Notes: generated by a model from the letters alone, not told the origin. DNA of 64,000 nucleotides from FEB-22 sp003105195 (GCA_027493405.1 JAOSKV010000003.1:62001-126000); one strand, 5' to 3'. Shown: positions 37,870 through 47,449, counted from the stretch's first letter. Made by a program: numbers and translations.

Positions 37870-39779
37870 GGGCGCTCGCGCGCATCGCTCTGGCGCTGGC
37901 GATGGTGGCCGGCGCGCTGCGGCCGGCCGCCGCCGTGGAGCGCATCCTCCAGTTCGTCAGCGACGTGCGGGTCGAGCGCAACGGCGACCTGCGCGTGACC
38001 GAGACCATCCGCGTGCAGGCCGAGGGACGCGAGATCCGGCGCGGCATCCTGCGCGACTTCCCGACCACCTATCACCGGCGCGACGGCGCGCGCGTCGAGG
38101 TCGGCTTCGAGGTCGAGCAGGTGACGCGCGGCGGCATGCCCGAGGCCTTCGCGATCGAGCGGCTCGCCAACGGCGTGCGCGTCCGCATCGGCCGCGCCAA
38201 CGTGCTGCTGCCGATCGGCACGCACGAATACGTGATCAGCTACCGCACGACGCGGCAGATCGGCTTCTTTCCCGCCTATGACGAGCTCTACTGGAACGCG
38301 ACCGGCACCGGCTGGACCTTCGCGATCGAGGCCGTCGAGGCGCGCATCACGCTGCCCGAGCGCGTGCCGATCCGGCAGAGCGCGTTCTACACGGGCCCGC
38401 AGGGCGCGCGCGGATCCGACGCGCAGGTGGCGCACCAGGAGCCCGGCGTGATCGTGTTCCGCACCACCAAGCCGCTGCCGCCGCGCAGCGGGCTCACGGT
38501 CGCGGCCGCATGGGACAAGGGCGTGGTCGCCGAGCCCGACACGGCGCAACGTGCGCGCTGGTGGCTCGCGGACAACCTGCCGCTGGTCGTCGCGGGATCG
38601 GGGCTCTTGCTGCTGATCGTCTACTACGCGGTCGGCTGGCTGCGGGTCGGGCGCGATCCGCGCCGTGGCACGGTCATTCCGCTGTTCGAGGCCCCGGAGG
38701 GACTGTCGGCCGCCGCCGTGCGCTACATCTGGCGCATGGGCTCCGACAATCGCGTGTTCGCGGCGGCGGTGCTCGATCTCGCGGTGCACGGCCACCTGTC
38801 GCTGAGCGACCGCGGCGGCGCGGTGCAGCTCGACCAGCGCAGGAACGGCCGGCCGATCGGGCGGGCCGAGACCGCGATGAAGACAAAGCTGTTCGCGACC
38901 GCGGACCGTCTCTCGCTCGACCAGTCGAACCACGAGCCGCTCGGCCGCGCCCGCGACGCCCTCAACCAGGCGCTCGCGAGCGCCTATCGGGGTCGGCTGT
39001 TCCACGCCAACACGGGCTGGGCCGTCCTCGGCGCGCTCCTCTGGCTCGCGCTCTTCGCCGCGATCGCGCTTTCGTTGCTCGCCAATCCGCAGGAGGACGT
39101 GACGGCGGGCTTCCTGATCGGCACGGCGTTCGCGTCGGCGGGCGGGCTCACGCTCGGATACGTCTGGCGCTCGCTGCGCCGGGGCGGCTCCTTGTTCAAT
39201 CACATCTTCATCGGCGGTATCGCGGCGGTGTTCACGCTGGTCGGCCTCGGCCTGCTCCTCGGCTCGGCGCGCGGCCCACTCGAGCTCGCGGCGTTCCTGG
39301 TGCCGCCGCTCGCGGCGCAGCTGGTGGTATTCGGCTTCTCCATGCTGAAGGCGCCGACCGCGCAGGGGCGCCGCCGGATGGACGAGATCGAGGGCCTGCG
39401 CCAGTACCTCGGTGTCGCCGAGGAGGCGCGCCTCGAGTTCATGCATCCGCCCGAAAAGACGCCGGAACTGTTCGAGCGCTTCCTGCCCTATGCGGTCGCG
39501 CTCGACGTGGAGAACACCTGGGCGCAGCGCTTCGCGGGCGTGCTCGCGACGGCTGCGACCGCGGCGGCCGCCGCCGGGGTCGCGAGCTGGTATCACGGCG
39601 ATCGCGACATGCTGAGCGACCCGGCCGCCTTCGCCGAGCGGCTCGGCAGCGACCTGTCGCAGACCATCGCGGCCGCCGCGACGCCGCCCGGGTCGAGCGA
39701 CAGCGGCGGCTCGTCCGGCAGCAGCGGCGGCGGCTCCTCGGGCGGCGGCGGCGGGGGCGGGGGCGGCTCGGGGTGGTAG
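37866..39779 (+). CDS. DUF2207 membrane protein with Ser/Gly tail
   Basis: 637 residues. A signal peptide (about residues 1-22) precedes an extracytoplasmic DUF2207 domain (AVERILQFVSDVRVERNGDLRVTETIRV), then membrane helices at about 240-262, 390-425 and 445-475. The C-terminal 40 residues are a Ser/Gly low-complexity tail. The family is often co-encoded with LemA and of unknown role. The GTG start overlaps the LemA stop (GTGA). Confidence 0.85.
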   Translation: MRALARIALALAMVAGALRPAAAVERILQFVSDVRVERNGDLRVTETIRVQAEGREIRRGILRDFPTTYHRRDGARVEVGFEVEQVTRGGMPEAFAIERLANGVRVRIGRANVLLPIGTHEYVISYRTTRQIGFFPAYDELYWNATGTGWTFAIEAVEARITLPERVPIRQSAFYTGPQGARGSDAQVAHQEPGVIVFRTTKPLPPRSGLTVAAAWDKGVVAEPDTAQRARWWLADNLPLVVAGSGLLLLIVYYAVGWLRVGRDPRRGTVIPLFEAPEGLSAAAVRYIWRMGSDNRVFAAAVLDLAVHGHLSLSDRGGAVQLDQRRNGRPIGRAETAMKTKLFATADRLSLDQSNHEPLGRARDALNQALASAYRGRLFHANTGWAVLGALLWLALFAAIALSLLANPQEDVTAGFLIGTAFASAGGLTLGYVWRSLRRGGSLFNHIFIGGIAAVFTLVGLGLLLGSARGPLELAAFLVPPLAAQLVVFGFSMLKAPTAQGRRRMDEIEGLRQYLGVAEEARLEFMHPPEKTPELFERFLPYAVALDVENTWAQRFAGVLATAATAAAAAGVASWYHGDRDMLSDPAAFAERLGSDLSQTIAAAATPPGSSDSGGSSGSSGGGSSGGGGGGGGGSGW

Positions 39780-39956
39780 CGGGCCCAATTCACGTGCTTT
39801 TCGTCCGCAGGCATGCGATGCGCGACCGGTCTCTTCCAGCGCCCAACCGCGGTCTCTATTCTGCGCGCCTGCGAAGGGGATCGGCATGAGGCTCGAATCG
39901 CCGGCCTCGCCGCGACAGGACGCCTGATCGATCGAGACAGCCACGGGGGCGCGGAC

Positions 39957-40667
39957 ATGGGCGAAGCATGGGACGATCCGCGCATCGCCAGGGGCATGCG
40001 CACGCAGCTCGCCGAGCGGGCGCGGCGCATCGCGGCGGGCGAGCGGCCGCTCGGCTGGAAGGTCGGGCTCGGCGCGCCGGCCGCGATGGCGCGACTCGGA
40101 ATCAAGGGACCGCTGGTCGGATACCTGATGGAGACGGCGCGCGTCGCGAGCGGCGAGGCGGTGCGGCTCGCGGGCTGGGCGAAGCCCGTGGCGGAGCCCG
40201 AGATCGCGGTGACGATCGGGCGCGACCTGCCGGGCGGCGCCGACCGCGCCGCGGCCGCGGCCGCGATCGCGGCGCTCGGTCCCGCGATCGAGCTCGCCGA
40301 CCTCGATCCGCCGCCGGACGACGTCGAGACCATCCTGGCGGGCGACATCTTCCAGCGCCACGTGATCCTCGGGCGTGCCGACTCGGCGCGCGCCGGCGGC
40401 CGGCTCGAGGGGCTGACCGGCGCCGTGACGCGCAGCGGCGCCGAGACCGTGCGCACCGCCGAGCTCACCGTGAATACCGGCGATCCGGTCGAGATCGTGC
40501 GCCACGTCGCCGGCACGCTCGCGGCGCATGGCGCGCGGCTCGGCGCGGGCGACGTCGTGATCTGCGGCTCGGTGACGCCGCCCGTGTTCCTCGCGCCGGC
40601 CGACACGTCCTTCGGCTTCGCGCTCGAGCCGATCGGCGGGGTGGCCGTGCGGCTCCTGAGCCGCTAA
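39957..40667 (+). CDS. Fumarylacetoacetate hydrolase / 2-keto-4-pentenoate hydratase family protein
   Basis: 236 residues. The signature GWKVGLGAPAAMARLGIKGPLVGYL and EPEIAVTIGRDL with AIELADLDPP match the MhpD-like hydratases, which use a divalent metal bound by Glu and Asp. The ATG at 39957 gives the family N-terminus; the frame is open from 39813 but the added part looks non-coding. Substrate unknown; a beta-keto or dienoate acid is likely. Confidence 0.8.
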   Translation: MGEAWDDPRIARGMRTQLAERARRIAAGERPLGWKVGLGAPAAMARLGIKGPLVGYLMETARVASGEAVRLAGWAKPVAEPEIAVTIGRDLPGGADRAAAAAAIAALGPAIELADLDPPPDDVETILAGDIFQRHVILGRADSARAGGRLEGLTGAVTRSGAETVRTAELTVNTGDPVEIVRHVAGTLAAHGARLGAGDVVICGSVTPPVFLAPADTSFGFALEPIGGVAVRLLSR

Positions 40668-40717
40668 ACCTGCGTCATCCCGGGCCGTCGGCGGGTCTGC
40701 GGCAGCAGGAGGCGTGA

Positions 40718-40924
40718 ATGGACGAGGAAGCCCTCAACACCAGCGTGCGCAAGTTCCTCAAGAAGGTCGGCGTCACGGCGCAGCGCGAGATCGAGAAGGC
40801 GGTGCGCGACGCGGCCGCCGCCGGCAAGCTGAAGCCGGGCGCGGCGCTCCCGGCCACGGCGACCTTCCGGATCGGCGGCCTCGACCTCAGCTTCGAGATC
40901 GACGGCGAGGTGGAGACCGGGTGA
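40718..40924 (+). CDS. Small conserved protein, DUF6494-like
   Basis: 68 residues, MDEEALNTSVRKFLKKVGVTAQREIEKAV and a C-terminal FRIGGLDLSFEIDGEVE strand region. It matches my memory of the DUF6494 family, which is small, cytoplasmic and uncharacterised. A GGAGGC lies 10 bp before ATG. No partner is obvious. Confidence 0.75.
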   Translation: MDEEALNTSVRKFLKKVGVTAQREIEKAVRDAAAAGKLKPGAALPATATFRIGGLDLSFEIDGEVETG

Positions 40925-41080
40925 GCGGGCGGAGATCGCGGGCTCGCACGACCGGGTCACGCTGACGAAGGCCGTTAGGATGGCGCGGGGATTTTGTCCG
41001 GATCTCGGCGGAGCCGCCGATGCGCGGCCTCTCCGCGTTTCGCGATAACGTGCGGGGCTCCGATGGGCTCGGTTGAAGCG

Positions 41081-41856
41081 TCAGACCGCGGTCACTCCTC
41101 CGTCGACCGCCAGGATTTGGCCCGTAATGTGCTTGCCGGCATTGGAGCAGAACAGAACGGCGGCGCCTTTGAGATCCTCATCGTCACCGAGCCGGCGCAA
41201 GGGGGTGGCGGCCACGATCCTTTCGCCCGCCCGCTCGAGCGTTGCGCGCGTCATCTTCGAGGGGAAGAAGCCCGGTGCGAGGGCGTTGACGGTGATTCCA
41301 TGCACGCCCCATTCCGACGCCAAGGCGCGCGTGAAATTAACGACGCCGCCCTTGGTCGTGTTGTAGGCGATCGTCGCGGCCTCACCCGGTGGATTGCCGC
41401 GCAGGCCGGCAATCGAGGCGACGTTCAGGATGCGCCCATACTGGCGCGGGATCATCGATCGTCTGCCGACCGCCTGAGTGAGCAGGAACAGTCCCGTCAG
41501 GTTCAGGTTCAGAAGCTTGAGCCAGGCATCCAGAGGATGGTCCTCGGCCGGCGCCCCCAGGTGGCGCCGGCATTGTTGACCAGGATGTCGCAAGAGGTCA
41601 GCCGCGCCAGCGCCGCCTCGGCGAATTCAGTGATCGATTCGGGTTTTGCCAAGTCCGCGGGTAGCGCATGAGCGGTCGCGCCCTGCCGCTTCAGGCTCGC
41701 CACAGCGGCCTCCAGCTCGTCGACCTTCCGCGCGGCCAGCAGCACTTCGGCACCCATCTCGGCGAGCGCTTCGGCGATCTGAAGCCCGAGGCCGCGCGAA
41801 CCACCCGTGACGATGGCCTTGCGGCCGCTCAGATCGAAAGCCTTGCGGACGGACAT
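41081..41856 (-). CDS. SDR-family oxidoreductase, frameshifted
   Basis: About 258 residues. The Rossmann start GRKAIVTGGSRGLGLQIAEAL, the NNAG motif (ILVNNAGATWG) and the catalytic YNTTKGG (Tyr-x-x-x-Lys) are intact, but the NNAG part is one frame away from the rest. Adding one G to the run at 41554-41558 (C-run on plus) repairs it. The tail (GKHITGQILAVDGGVTAV) is typical. Substrate likely a hydroxyacyl-CoA or alcohol. It is the second gene after the next SDR, transcribed away from the TetR gene. Confidence 0.85.
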
Positions 41857-41880
41857 TCCATACCCCCGCTCGTTCGCGCC

Positions 41881-42670
41881 CTATCGGGCCAGGTCCAGGG
41901 TTTGCTTCTTGCTGCCGAGAACGAGCGTGTTCAGGTGGGAGCCGCCGGATATGTCGATCTCGGCGCCGTTGATGAATCCCGCCTCGTCTGGAGCACAAGA
42001 AAGAGATCAAGGCCGCGACCTCTTCGGGCTCGCCGAGCCGGCGCGCCGGAGTCGCGGAAATACCCGAAGCCCGAATCACCTCCGGCATCGCCCGCACCTT
42101 CTCGGTGGCGATCAGGCCCGGCAACACGGCGTTGCAGGTGACGCCGAAGCGTGCGAACTCGAGTGTCACGTTGCGTGTCAGGCCGAGAAGGCCGGTCTTG
42201 CTGGCGGCGTAGCCGGCCTGCAGGGACAGTCCGCCGCGCGCGGCCGCCGACGATATGTTGACGATGCGCCCCCAGCGCTTTTCCGCCATACTCGGCGCGA
42301 TCAGGCGGATCAGGTTGAAGGGGCCGCCGAGGTTTACGCCAATCTCTCGCATCCAGGCGTCGGGGGTCATCTTCGCAATCGGAGCGACGTGGTCCACTAT
42401 GCCGGCGCCATTGACGAGAATGCTGACATCCCCGAACGCCGAAGTGACCGCCACAACCGACGTTTCCACCGCGGCGGCATCGGCCACGTCCATGGTCCAG
42501 GCGCGCGCCGAAGCGCCGGCGGCGACGATCTCCGCGGCGACCTGCGAGACGTGCGTGTCCCTGTCGAACAGCGCGAGCACAGCCTTCTCGCGCGCGAGGC
42601 GGAGGGCGGTGACCCGGCCGATGCCGCTCGCCGCCCCGGTGACCAGCACAACACGCCCCTCGTGCCGCAT
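41881..42670 (-). CDS. SDR-family oxidoreductase, frameshifted at 3' end
   Basis: About 260 residues. NAD-binding GRVVLVTGAASGIGRVTALRL, SILVNGAGIVDH and the active-site NISSAAARGGLSLQAGYAASKTGLLG are in the main frame. The last 35 residues (DEAGFINGAEIDISGGSHLN) are in another frame; removing one T from 41987-41989 gives a continuous tail ending at the stop at 41881. 3-oxoacyl-type reductases have this architecture. It starts 120 bp from the divergent TetR gene and carries an operator-like half site upstream. Confidence 0.85.
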
Positions 42671-42708
42671 TTGCCCCCTCCCGGCCGGGCGCGCCGCCGC
42701 GCATGCAA

Positions 42709-42719
42709 TTTATCGAACG
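42709..42719. promoter_or_regulatory. Half-operator shared with the mutase promoter
   Basis: TTTATCGAACG here is the reverse complement of CGTTCGATAAA found within the palindrome at 43513-43533. It lies 39 bp before the SDR start and 75 bp before the TetR start, so the TetR protein may control both directions. Confidence 0.5.
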
Positions 42720-42793
42720 TCTGATAGACTAACAGATTCCGGAATGGAACGTCAAATTGGCCGGTTGCGGGCGCGGTCCGGTCGGCCGCTTCA

Positions 42794-43459
42794 ATGCAGG
42801 TGGTCCTGAGCATGCGGGAGAACGGCAAACGTGCACCGGGCCGCCGGTCTGCCGAGGAAAGCCGGGCGACCCGGGAAAGGCTCCTCGTCGAGGCGGAAAA
42901 GCAGTTCGCTCGCCACGGCTATGTCGGCACATCGGTGCGCGATCTGGCGTCGGCCCTCGGCATTGCGGGCTCCTCGGTGCTTCATCACGTCGGCTCGAAG
43001 CGCAAGCTCTACGCCGCCGTGCTGCAACGAATATCGGACAGCGTCGGCGCAGTGCTGAAGCACATCGACGACGGCGAACCGAGCGGCATCGTCCGCCGGC
43101 TGGCCGAGCGACTGATGATCTGGTCGGAGCTGCACCCGGACTACGTGCAGATCCTCCTGCGCGAGATGATGGAGAACCCGGTACGCCTCAACGAAGCACA
43201 TCGGCTGCAACTCGCAGACTTCCTGAAGGAAGCGCTGGCATTGACGGCGAAAGCGGTCAGGACGCGAAGCAGGAAACGGGTCGACCCCGACATGCTCCTG
43301 ATGCTGGTCATCGGCGCGGTCAGCTACTTCCAGATCGCGCTGCCGACCTTTGTCGCGGTGCGGGGCGGCGAAACCCGCGTCCTCAAGCGCCGATTCATCG
43401 ACACGCTCGACGAGCTCATACGGTCTTCACTGGAAGCATTGCCCGACACCGGCGAATAG
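42794..43459 (+). CDS. TetR/AcrR-family transcriptional regulator
   Basis: 221 residues. The helix-turn-helix is AEKQFARHGYVGTSVRDLASALGIAGSSVLHHVGSKRKLY, matching TetR_N. The remaining helical domain has no assigned ligand. ATG 42812 (MRENGKR) is also possible. It sits between divergent SDR genes and the mutase operon and shares operator-like sequences with both, so it probably represses the island until a pathway acyl-CoA binds. Confidence 0.88.
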   Translation: MQVVLSMRENGKRAPGRRSAEESRATRERLLVEAEKQFARHGYVGTSVRDLASALGIAGSSVLHHVGSKRKLYAAVLQRISDSVGAVLKHIDDGEPSGIVRRLAERLMIWSELHPDYVQILLREMMENPVRLNEAHRLQLADFLKEALALTAKAVRTRSRKRVDPDMLLMLVIGAVSYFQIALPTFVAVRGGETRVLKRRFIDTLDELIRSSLEALPDTGE

Positions 43460-43482
43460 GCCGGGCACCCCGCGACGGCGGC

Positions 43483-43510
43483 TTGACGAAGGAACGTCGT
43501 TTAATATATC
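43483..43510 (+). promoter_or_regulatory. Sigma-70-type promoter of the mutase operon
   Basis: TTGACG (43483-43488), a 16-base spacer and TATATC (43505-43510), with an AT-rich interval unusual for this window. The TetR-type palindrome starts two bases downstream. Confidence 0.55.
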
Positions 43511-43512
43511 GT

Positions 43513-43533
43513 TCGTTCGATAAAATCGAACGA
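43513..43533. promoter_or_regulatory. TetR-type operator of the mutase operon
   Basis: TCGTTCGA-TAAAA-TCGAACGA is a perfect 8-5-8 inverted repeat, located 20 bp before the mutase start and just after the -10 element, where repressor binding blocks transcription. Confidence 0.7.
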
Positions 43534-43553
43534 CGAGGGGGCGCAGGCGTGCC

Positions 43554-45143
43554 ATGAACGCGGAAAGCCGCTCGGGTGTGTCCCTGAAGAGCTTCTATTC
43601 TGCGGCGGATCGCGAGGGTGCGGCGGACGAGGCGCCGGGCGGCTATCCCTTCACGCGCGGCCGTTTGCAACCGCCACACTCCGGACGCGGCTGGATTCAT
43701 CGCGAGCTGTCCGGAGAGGGCGATCCGCGCCGATCGAACGCGCAGATCAAGTACCTCATCGAAATCGGCCAGACCGGAATCGATGTGATCGGCGACAGCC
43801 CGACCCAGTCGATGCTGGACGCCGATCATCCGCTTGTCGCGCATTCCGTCGGCACGCAGGGAGTGTCGCTCTGTTGCCTCGAGGACCACATCGAACTGCT
43901 CCGCGACATACCGATCGACCGCATCTCGATTTCGAGCTCCGTCCCGCCGATCTTCGCTCTCGCCGGCCTGCTGGGGGCGGTGGAGACCTTCGGCGTGCCC
44001 GCGAACAAGGTGCGCGGCTCGATCCTGCAACCGCCGCTGTACGCGGCGGACGCGGCGTATGCCACGGGCATGCCGGTCGCTCTGATGAGCCGGCTGTCGG
44101 TCGACACGATCGAGTTCTGCGCACGACGGCTGTCGCGCTTCCACGGCTACGTCGAGGATACGTATTTCTTCAGCGAGAGCGGCTTGAACGCGATCGAGGA
44201 AATGGCGCTCGGCTTCGTGCAGATCCGCCATCTCGTGCGCGCGCTGCTCGAGCGTAACGTCCCCGTCGACGACTTCGCGCCGCGCATCGCCATCCTCGTC
44301 AACTGTTCGATGGATTTTTTCGAGGAGATCGCCAAGATCCGCGCCACGCGCCGGCTCTATGCCAAAATGATGAAGGAGGAGTTCGGCGCCGTCGATGCGC
44401 GCTCTCTTTCCGCGGTCGTCACGAGCCATACCTCGGGACTGACGCTGACCTCCCAGCAGCCGATCAACAACGTGGTGCGCGGCACGGTGCAGGGCCTGGC
44501 GCTCGCCCTCGCCGGCGTGCAGGCGATGGAGATCTCAGCCTTCGACGAGGGCTTCCGGACCCCGAGCCAGGAGGCCCATCTCGTCGCCATTCGCACCCAG
44601 CAGATCCTTTCGCTGGAAACCGGCATCACGAAAGTCGCGGATCCGCTCGGTGGATCATTCTATGTCGAGAGCCTGACCGACGAACTCGAACGACGGATTC
44701 GGGCGATGGTCGACGAAATCGAGGCCGCCGGCGACCCGATCGAGCTGGCCGAGCGCGGCTACTTCCGCAACCTGTTCTCTCGCGCCGCCGAGCGACATTA
44801 CCGTGCGATCTCGTCGGGCGAGCAGAAGATCGTCGGCACCAACTGTCACCGGATCCCGCCCGAGGACGATCGCCTGCTGCGCGACATCGCGGAGCGCAAG
44901 ATCGCTCCTTGTCGCGAACGGATCGAGGAGGTGCGCCAGTTTCGTGCGACGCGCGGCAACGACGACGTGCGCCGTTCCTTGCGGACGGTCAGCGCGCAGG
45001 CGCGTGAGGCGGCCACCAATCTGGTTCCCGGCGTGTACGACGCGTTTCGCGCCGGCGCGACCATGGGAGAAATCGCCGGCGCGCTCCGCCTCGCGTTCGA
45101 CGCGCCTTACGACCCGCATGGCGAACTTCGCCCGGACTTTTGA
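43554..45143 (+). CDS. B12-dependent acyl-CoA mutase, large subunit (methylmalonyl-CoA mutase family, non-canonical)
   Basis: 529 residues, the TIM-barrel (MM_CoA_mutase) part without a B12 domain; the following gene supplies that. YPFTRGRLQPPHSGRGWIHREL, NAQIKYLIEIGQTGI, DFFEEIAKIRATRRLYAKMMKEEFG and DPLGGSFYVESLTDELERRI are family blocks. By ungapped hand alignment with Propionibacterium mutase, Tyr89 is His42, Arg207 is Ala168, and His244 is Phe205. Arg207 normally holds the succinyl carboxylate, so a dicarboxylic substrate is unlikely. Isobutyryl-, pivalyl- or 2-hydroxyisobutyryl-CoA type mutases have split subunits too, but the residues do not match them either. Substrate unknown. Confidence 0.85.
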   Translation: MNAESRSGVSLKSFYSAADREGAADEAPGGYPFTRGRLQPPHSGRGWIHRELSGEGDPRRSNAQIKYLIEIGQTGIDVIGDSPTQSMLDADHPLVAHSVGTQGVSLCCLEDHIELLRDIPIDRISISSSVPPIFALAGLLGAVETFGVPANKVRGSILQPPLYAADAAYATGMPVALMSRLSVDTIEFCARRLSRFHGYVEDTYFFSESGLNAIEEMALGFVQIRHLVRALLERNVPVDDFAPRIAILVNCSMDFFEEIAKIRATRRLYAKMMKEEFGAVDARSLSAVVTSHTSGLTLTSQQPINNVVRGTVQGLALALAGVQAMEISAFDEGFRTPSQEAHLVAIRTQQILSLETGITKVADPLGGSFYVESLTDELERRIRAMVDEIEAAGDPIELAERGYFRNLFSRAAERHYRAISSGEQKIVGTNCHRIPPEDDRLLRDIAERKIAPCRERIEEVRQFRATRGNDDVRRSLRTVSAQAREAATNLVPGVYDAFRAGATMGEIAGALRLAFDAPYDPHGELRPDF

Positions 45144-45155
45144 AGACCCGACCGC

Positions 45156-45641
45156 ATGTCCAGGCCCAGAGTGATCGTCGGACTTCTTGGAATCGATCAG
45201 CACGAGGTCGGCGCACTCGCCGTTGCGGGGCTGCTGCGCGATGCCGGAATGGAGGTGATCTACGCCGGCCGCTACAACACGCCTGCCTCATTCGTCCGGA
45301 CGGCGCTGGACGAGGACGCCGACGTCATCGGCATCAGTTGCCATTCCTGGGAGTATCTCGCGTACGTCCCCGATCTGATCGGCATGATCGAGCGCGAAGG
45401 GCTGGACGTGTCCGTGGTTCTCGGCGGCTCGGTCATCACTCCCGCAGACACCAGAACGATGCTCGAGGCGGGCGTGGCCGCGGTCTTCGGGCCGGATGCT
45501 GCCGCCGACCAGATCGTCCAAGACATCCGCGCGCTCGCGGCGGCGCGCCAGGAACGCGTGCAGGCGGCGCTCCGGCCCACGGAACCGACCGCCGATCGAA
45601 TTCAGCCCTTTGGCACTGCGGACACCGAAAAGGAAGCATGA
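45156..45641 (+). CDS. B12-binding small subunit of the acyl-CoA mutase
   Basis: 161 residues. The base-off cobalamin motif D14-x-H16-x-x-G19 (LGIDQHEVGA) is present, followed by the SxL-equivalent ISCHSWEYL and the GG motif in VVLGGSVITPAD. It binds adenosylcobalamin with His16 as lower ligand and pairs with the large subunit 13 bp upstream. The C-terminal ~30 residues are an acidic tail. It overlaps the next gene by four bases. Confidence 0.9.
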   Translation: MSRPRVIVGLLGIDQHEVGALAVAGLLRDAGMEVIYAGRYNTPASFVRTALDEDADVIGISCHSWEYLAYVPDLIGMIEREGLDVSVVLGGSVITPADTRTMLEAGVAAVFGPDAAADQIVQDIRALAAARQERVQAALRPTEPTADRIQPFGTADTEKEA

Positions 45642-46525
45642 TGAGCTACCAGACAATCACGTACGAAAGCAGGGACAGGGTCGCGGTCATCACCCTCAAT
45701 CGACCGGAAAAATACAACACGATCCGCGCGCCGATGCCCGACGAGGTGGAAGCGGCGTTGGGCGAGGCGAACAGGGCCAGGAACGTACGCGTCATCCTGT
45801 TGCAGGGCGCCGGCAAATCCTTCTGCGGCGGGTTCGACTTCTCCGGTGGGCTCGAACACTTCGAAGAGTACGGAATCCCGACGAAGCCCGGCGAATACGA
45901 TCCGGGCCTGGACATGCTCGCCGCGCTGAATCCGTGGACGGCTCCCACTCAGAAGTTCCTGTCGATCTGGAAAAGCCCGAAGCCGGTGGTGGTGAAGGTC
46001 CAGGGCTGGTGCGTCGGGGGCGGCTCGGAGTACGCGCTGCTCGGCGATATCGTGATGGCGTCAGACGATGCCCGCTTCGGAACGCCATACTCCCGCGTCT
46101 GGGGCTGTCACCTGACGGCGATGTGGGTCTATCGCCTGGGTCTCGCGAAGGCCAAGCATTACGCGCTCACGGGCCGCTCGATCTCGGGCAAGGAAGCTGC
46201 CGAGATCGGGTTGATAAACTTCGCCTATCCGCAGGAGCGGCTCGACAGCGAGGTCTCCGCCTACGTGGAGGAGCTCGCCTCGATCCCGGTCACGCAGCTC
46301 GCTGCCATGAAGTTCATCACCAATCAGGTTTACGACCGGTTGGGCGTGCAGCACACGTCGCTGATCGGTCCGGTCTTCGACTCGGTCATGCGCAACACCC
46401 GAGAGGCCCACGAGTTCGTGCGCGTGGCGAAGGAGGACGGGGTCGGCGCCGCGGTCGCCATGCGGGACGGCCCCTTCGGCGATTACAGCCAGGGCAGCAG
46501 GGAGATGAAGCCGAAGATCTATTGA
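45638..46525 (+). CDS. Enoyl-CoA hydratase/isomerase family protein
   Basis: 295 residues of crotonase fold. VAVITLNRPEKYNTI and the oxyanion block FCGGFDFSGGLEHFEEYG, then GWCVGGGSEYALLGDIVMASDDARFG are typical. The Glu normally acting as general acid/base is not in the standard place, so isomerase, hydrolase or decarboxylase activity is also possible. ATG 45638 overlaps the small-subunit stop; 45641 is the next ATG. It is third in the operon and probably acts on the mutase product or substrate. Confidence 0.85.
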   Translation: MMSYQTITYESRDRVAVITLNRPEKYNTIRAPMPDEVEAALGEANRARNVRVILLQGAGKSFCGGFDFSGGLEHFEEYGIPTKPGEYDPGLDMLAALNPWTAPTQKFLSIWKSPKPVVVKVQGWCVGGGSEYALLGDIVMASDDARFGTPYSRVWGCHLTAMWVYRLGLAKAKHYALTGRSISGKEAAEIGLINFAYPQERLDSEVSAYVEELASIPVTQLAAMKFITNQVYDRLGVQHTSLIGPVFDSVMRNTREAHEFVRVAKEDGVGAAVAMRDGPFGDYSQGSREMKPKIY

Positions 46526-46572
46526 GCGAACAGCGCGCAAGCGAGGCGGCGTCGAAGGGACGAGAACGGCCC

Positions 46573-47439
46573 ATGCAAATCTTGGCGAGCGGACTGGCGC
46601 TGGGGTGCGTCTACGGACTGATCGCACTCGGTTTCGTCTTGATCTACAAGGCGACCGAAGTCGTCAACTTCGCTCAAGGCGAGTTGATGATGCTCGGTGC
46701 GTTCGTCGCCTACACGCTGATCGGACCCCTGCAGTGGCCGTTTCTGGCGGGTGCGGCAACGGCCGTTGCGGTGACGGCATTGCTCGGCGCCACGCTCCAG
46801 CGCGCCGTGCTACGTCCGATCGAGGGCGAGCCGACGATCGCGGTCGTGATGGTGACGCTCGCCATCGGCATGATCGCGCGCGGCATCGCCAGCATGCTGC
46901 CCGGATGGGGTACCGACACGCACCGCCTGCCGATGCCGCACCAGGGACAGCTCGTCGACTTCCTCGGAATGCGTTGGTCGATGGAGCATGTCACGATCGT
47001 CGGCGCGACCGTAACGCTCTGCGTGGCGCTCTACTGGTTCTTTCGCGCGGCCCGGATCGGCTTGGCGATGCGGGCGATGTCGCAGAACCAGCTCGCCGCA
47101 TACTATGTCGGCATCCCGGTATCGCGCATCAACGCGCTCGTGTGGGCACTGAGCGCCGCCATTGCGGCGGTGGCCGGCATTCTGGTGGCCCCGATCACCT
47201 TCGTTCACGTCAACATGGGGCACATCGGCATCATGGCATTTCCTGCCGCGGTGATCGGCGGCTTCGGCAGCATTCCAGGGGCGGTTGCCGGCGGTCTCAT
47301 CCTCGGCGTCACCGAGGCGATGGCCGGTCTCCACCTTCCCGAGGGCTTCAAGGATATCGCTCCCCACGCGCTTGTCCTGCTGGTCCTTCTACTCAAGCCG
47401 TCCGGCCTGTTCGGCGAGCAGCTCCGCAAGAAGGTCTAG
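46573..47439 (+). CDS. Branched-chain amino-acid-type ABC transporter permease (LivH family)
   Basis: 288 residues with about eight helices. The start MQILASGLALGCVYGLIALGFVLIYKATEVVNFAQGELMMLGAF is the LivH signature. AAYYVGIPVSRINALVWALSAAIAAVAGIL is the conserved EAA-like loop. It forms the membrane channel with the next gene for uptake of a branched acid, amide or amino acid. Confidence 0.92.
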   Translation: MQILASGLALGCVYGLIALGFVLIYKATEVVNFAQGELMMLGAFVAYTLIGPLQWPFLAGAATAVAVTALLGATLQRAVLRPIEGEPTIAVVMVTLAIGMIARGIASMLPGWGTDTHRLPMPHQGQLVDFLGMRWSMEHVTIVGATVTLCVALYWFFRAARIGLAMRAMSQNQLAAYYVGIPVSRINALVWALSAAIAAVAGILVAPITFVHVNMGHIGIMAFPAAVIGGFGSIPGAVAGGLILGVTEAMAGLHLPEGFKDIAPHALVLLVLLLKPSGLFGEQLRKKV

Positions 47440-47449
47440 GACGGCGAGC

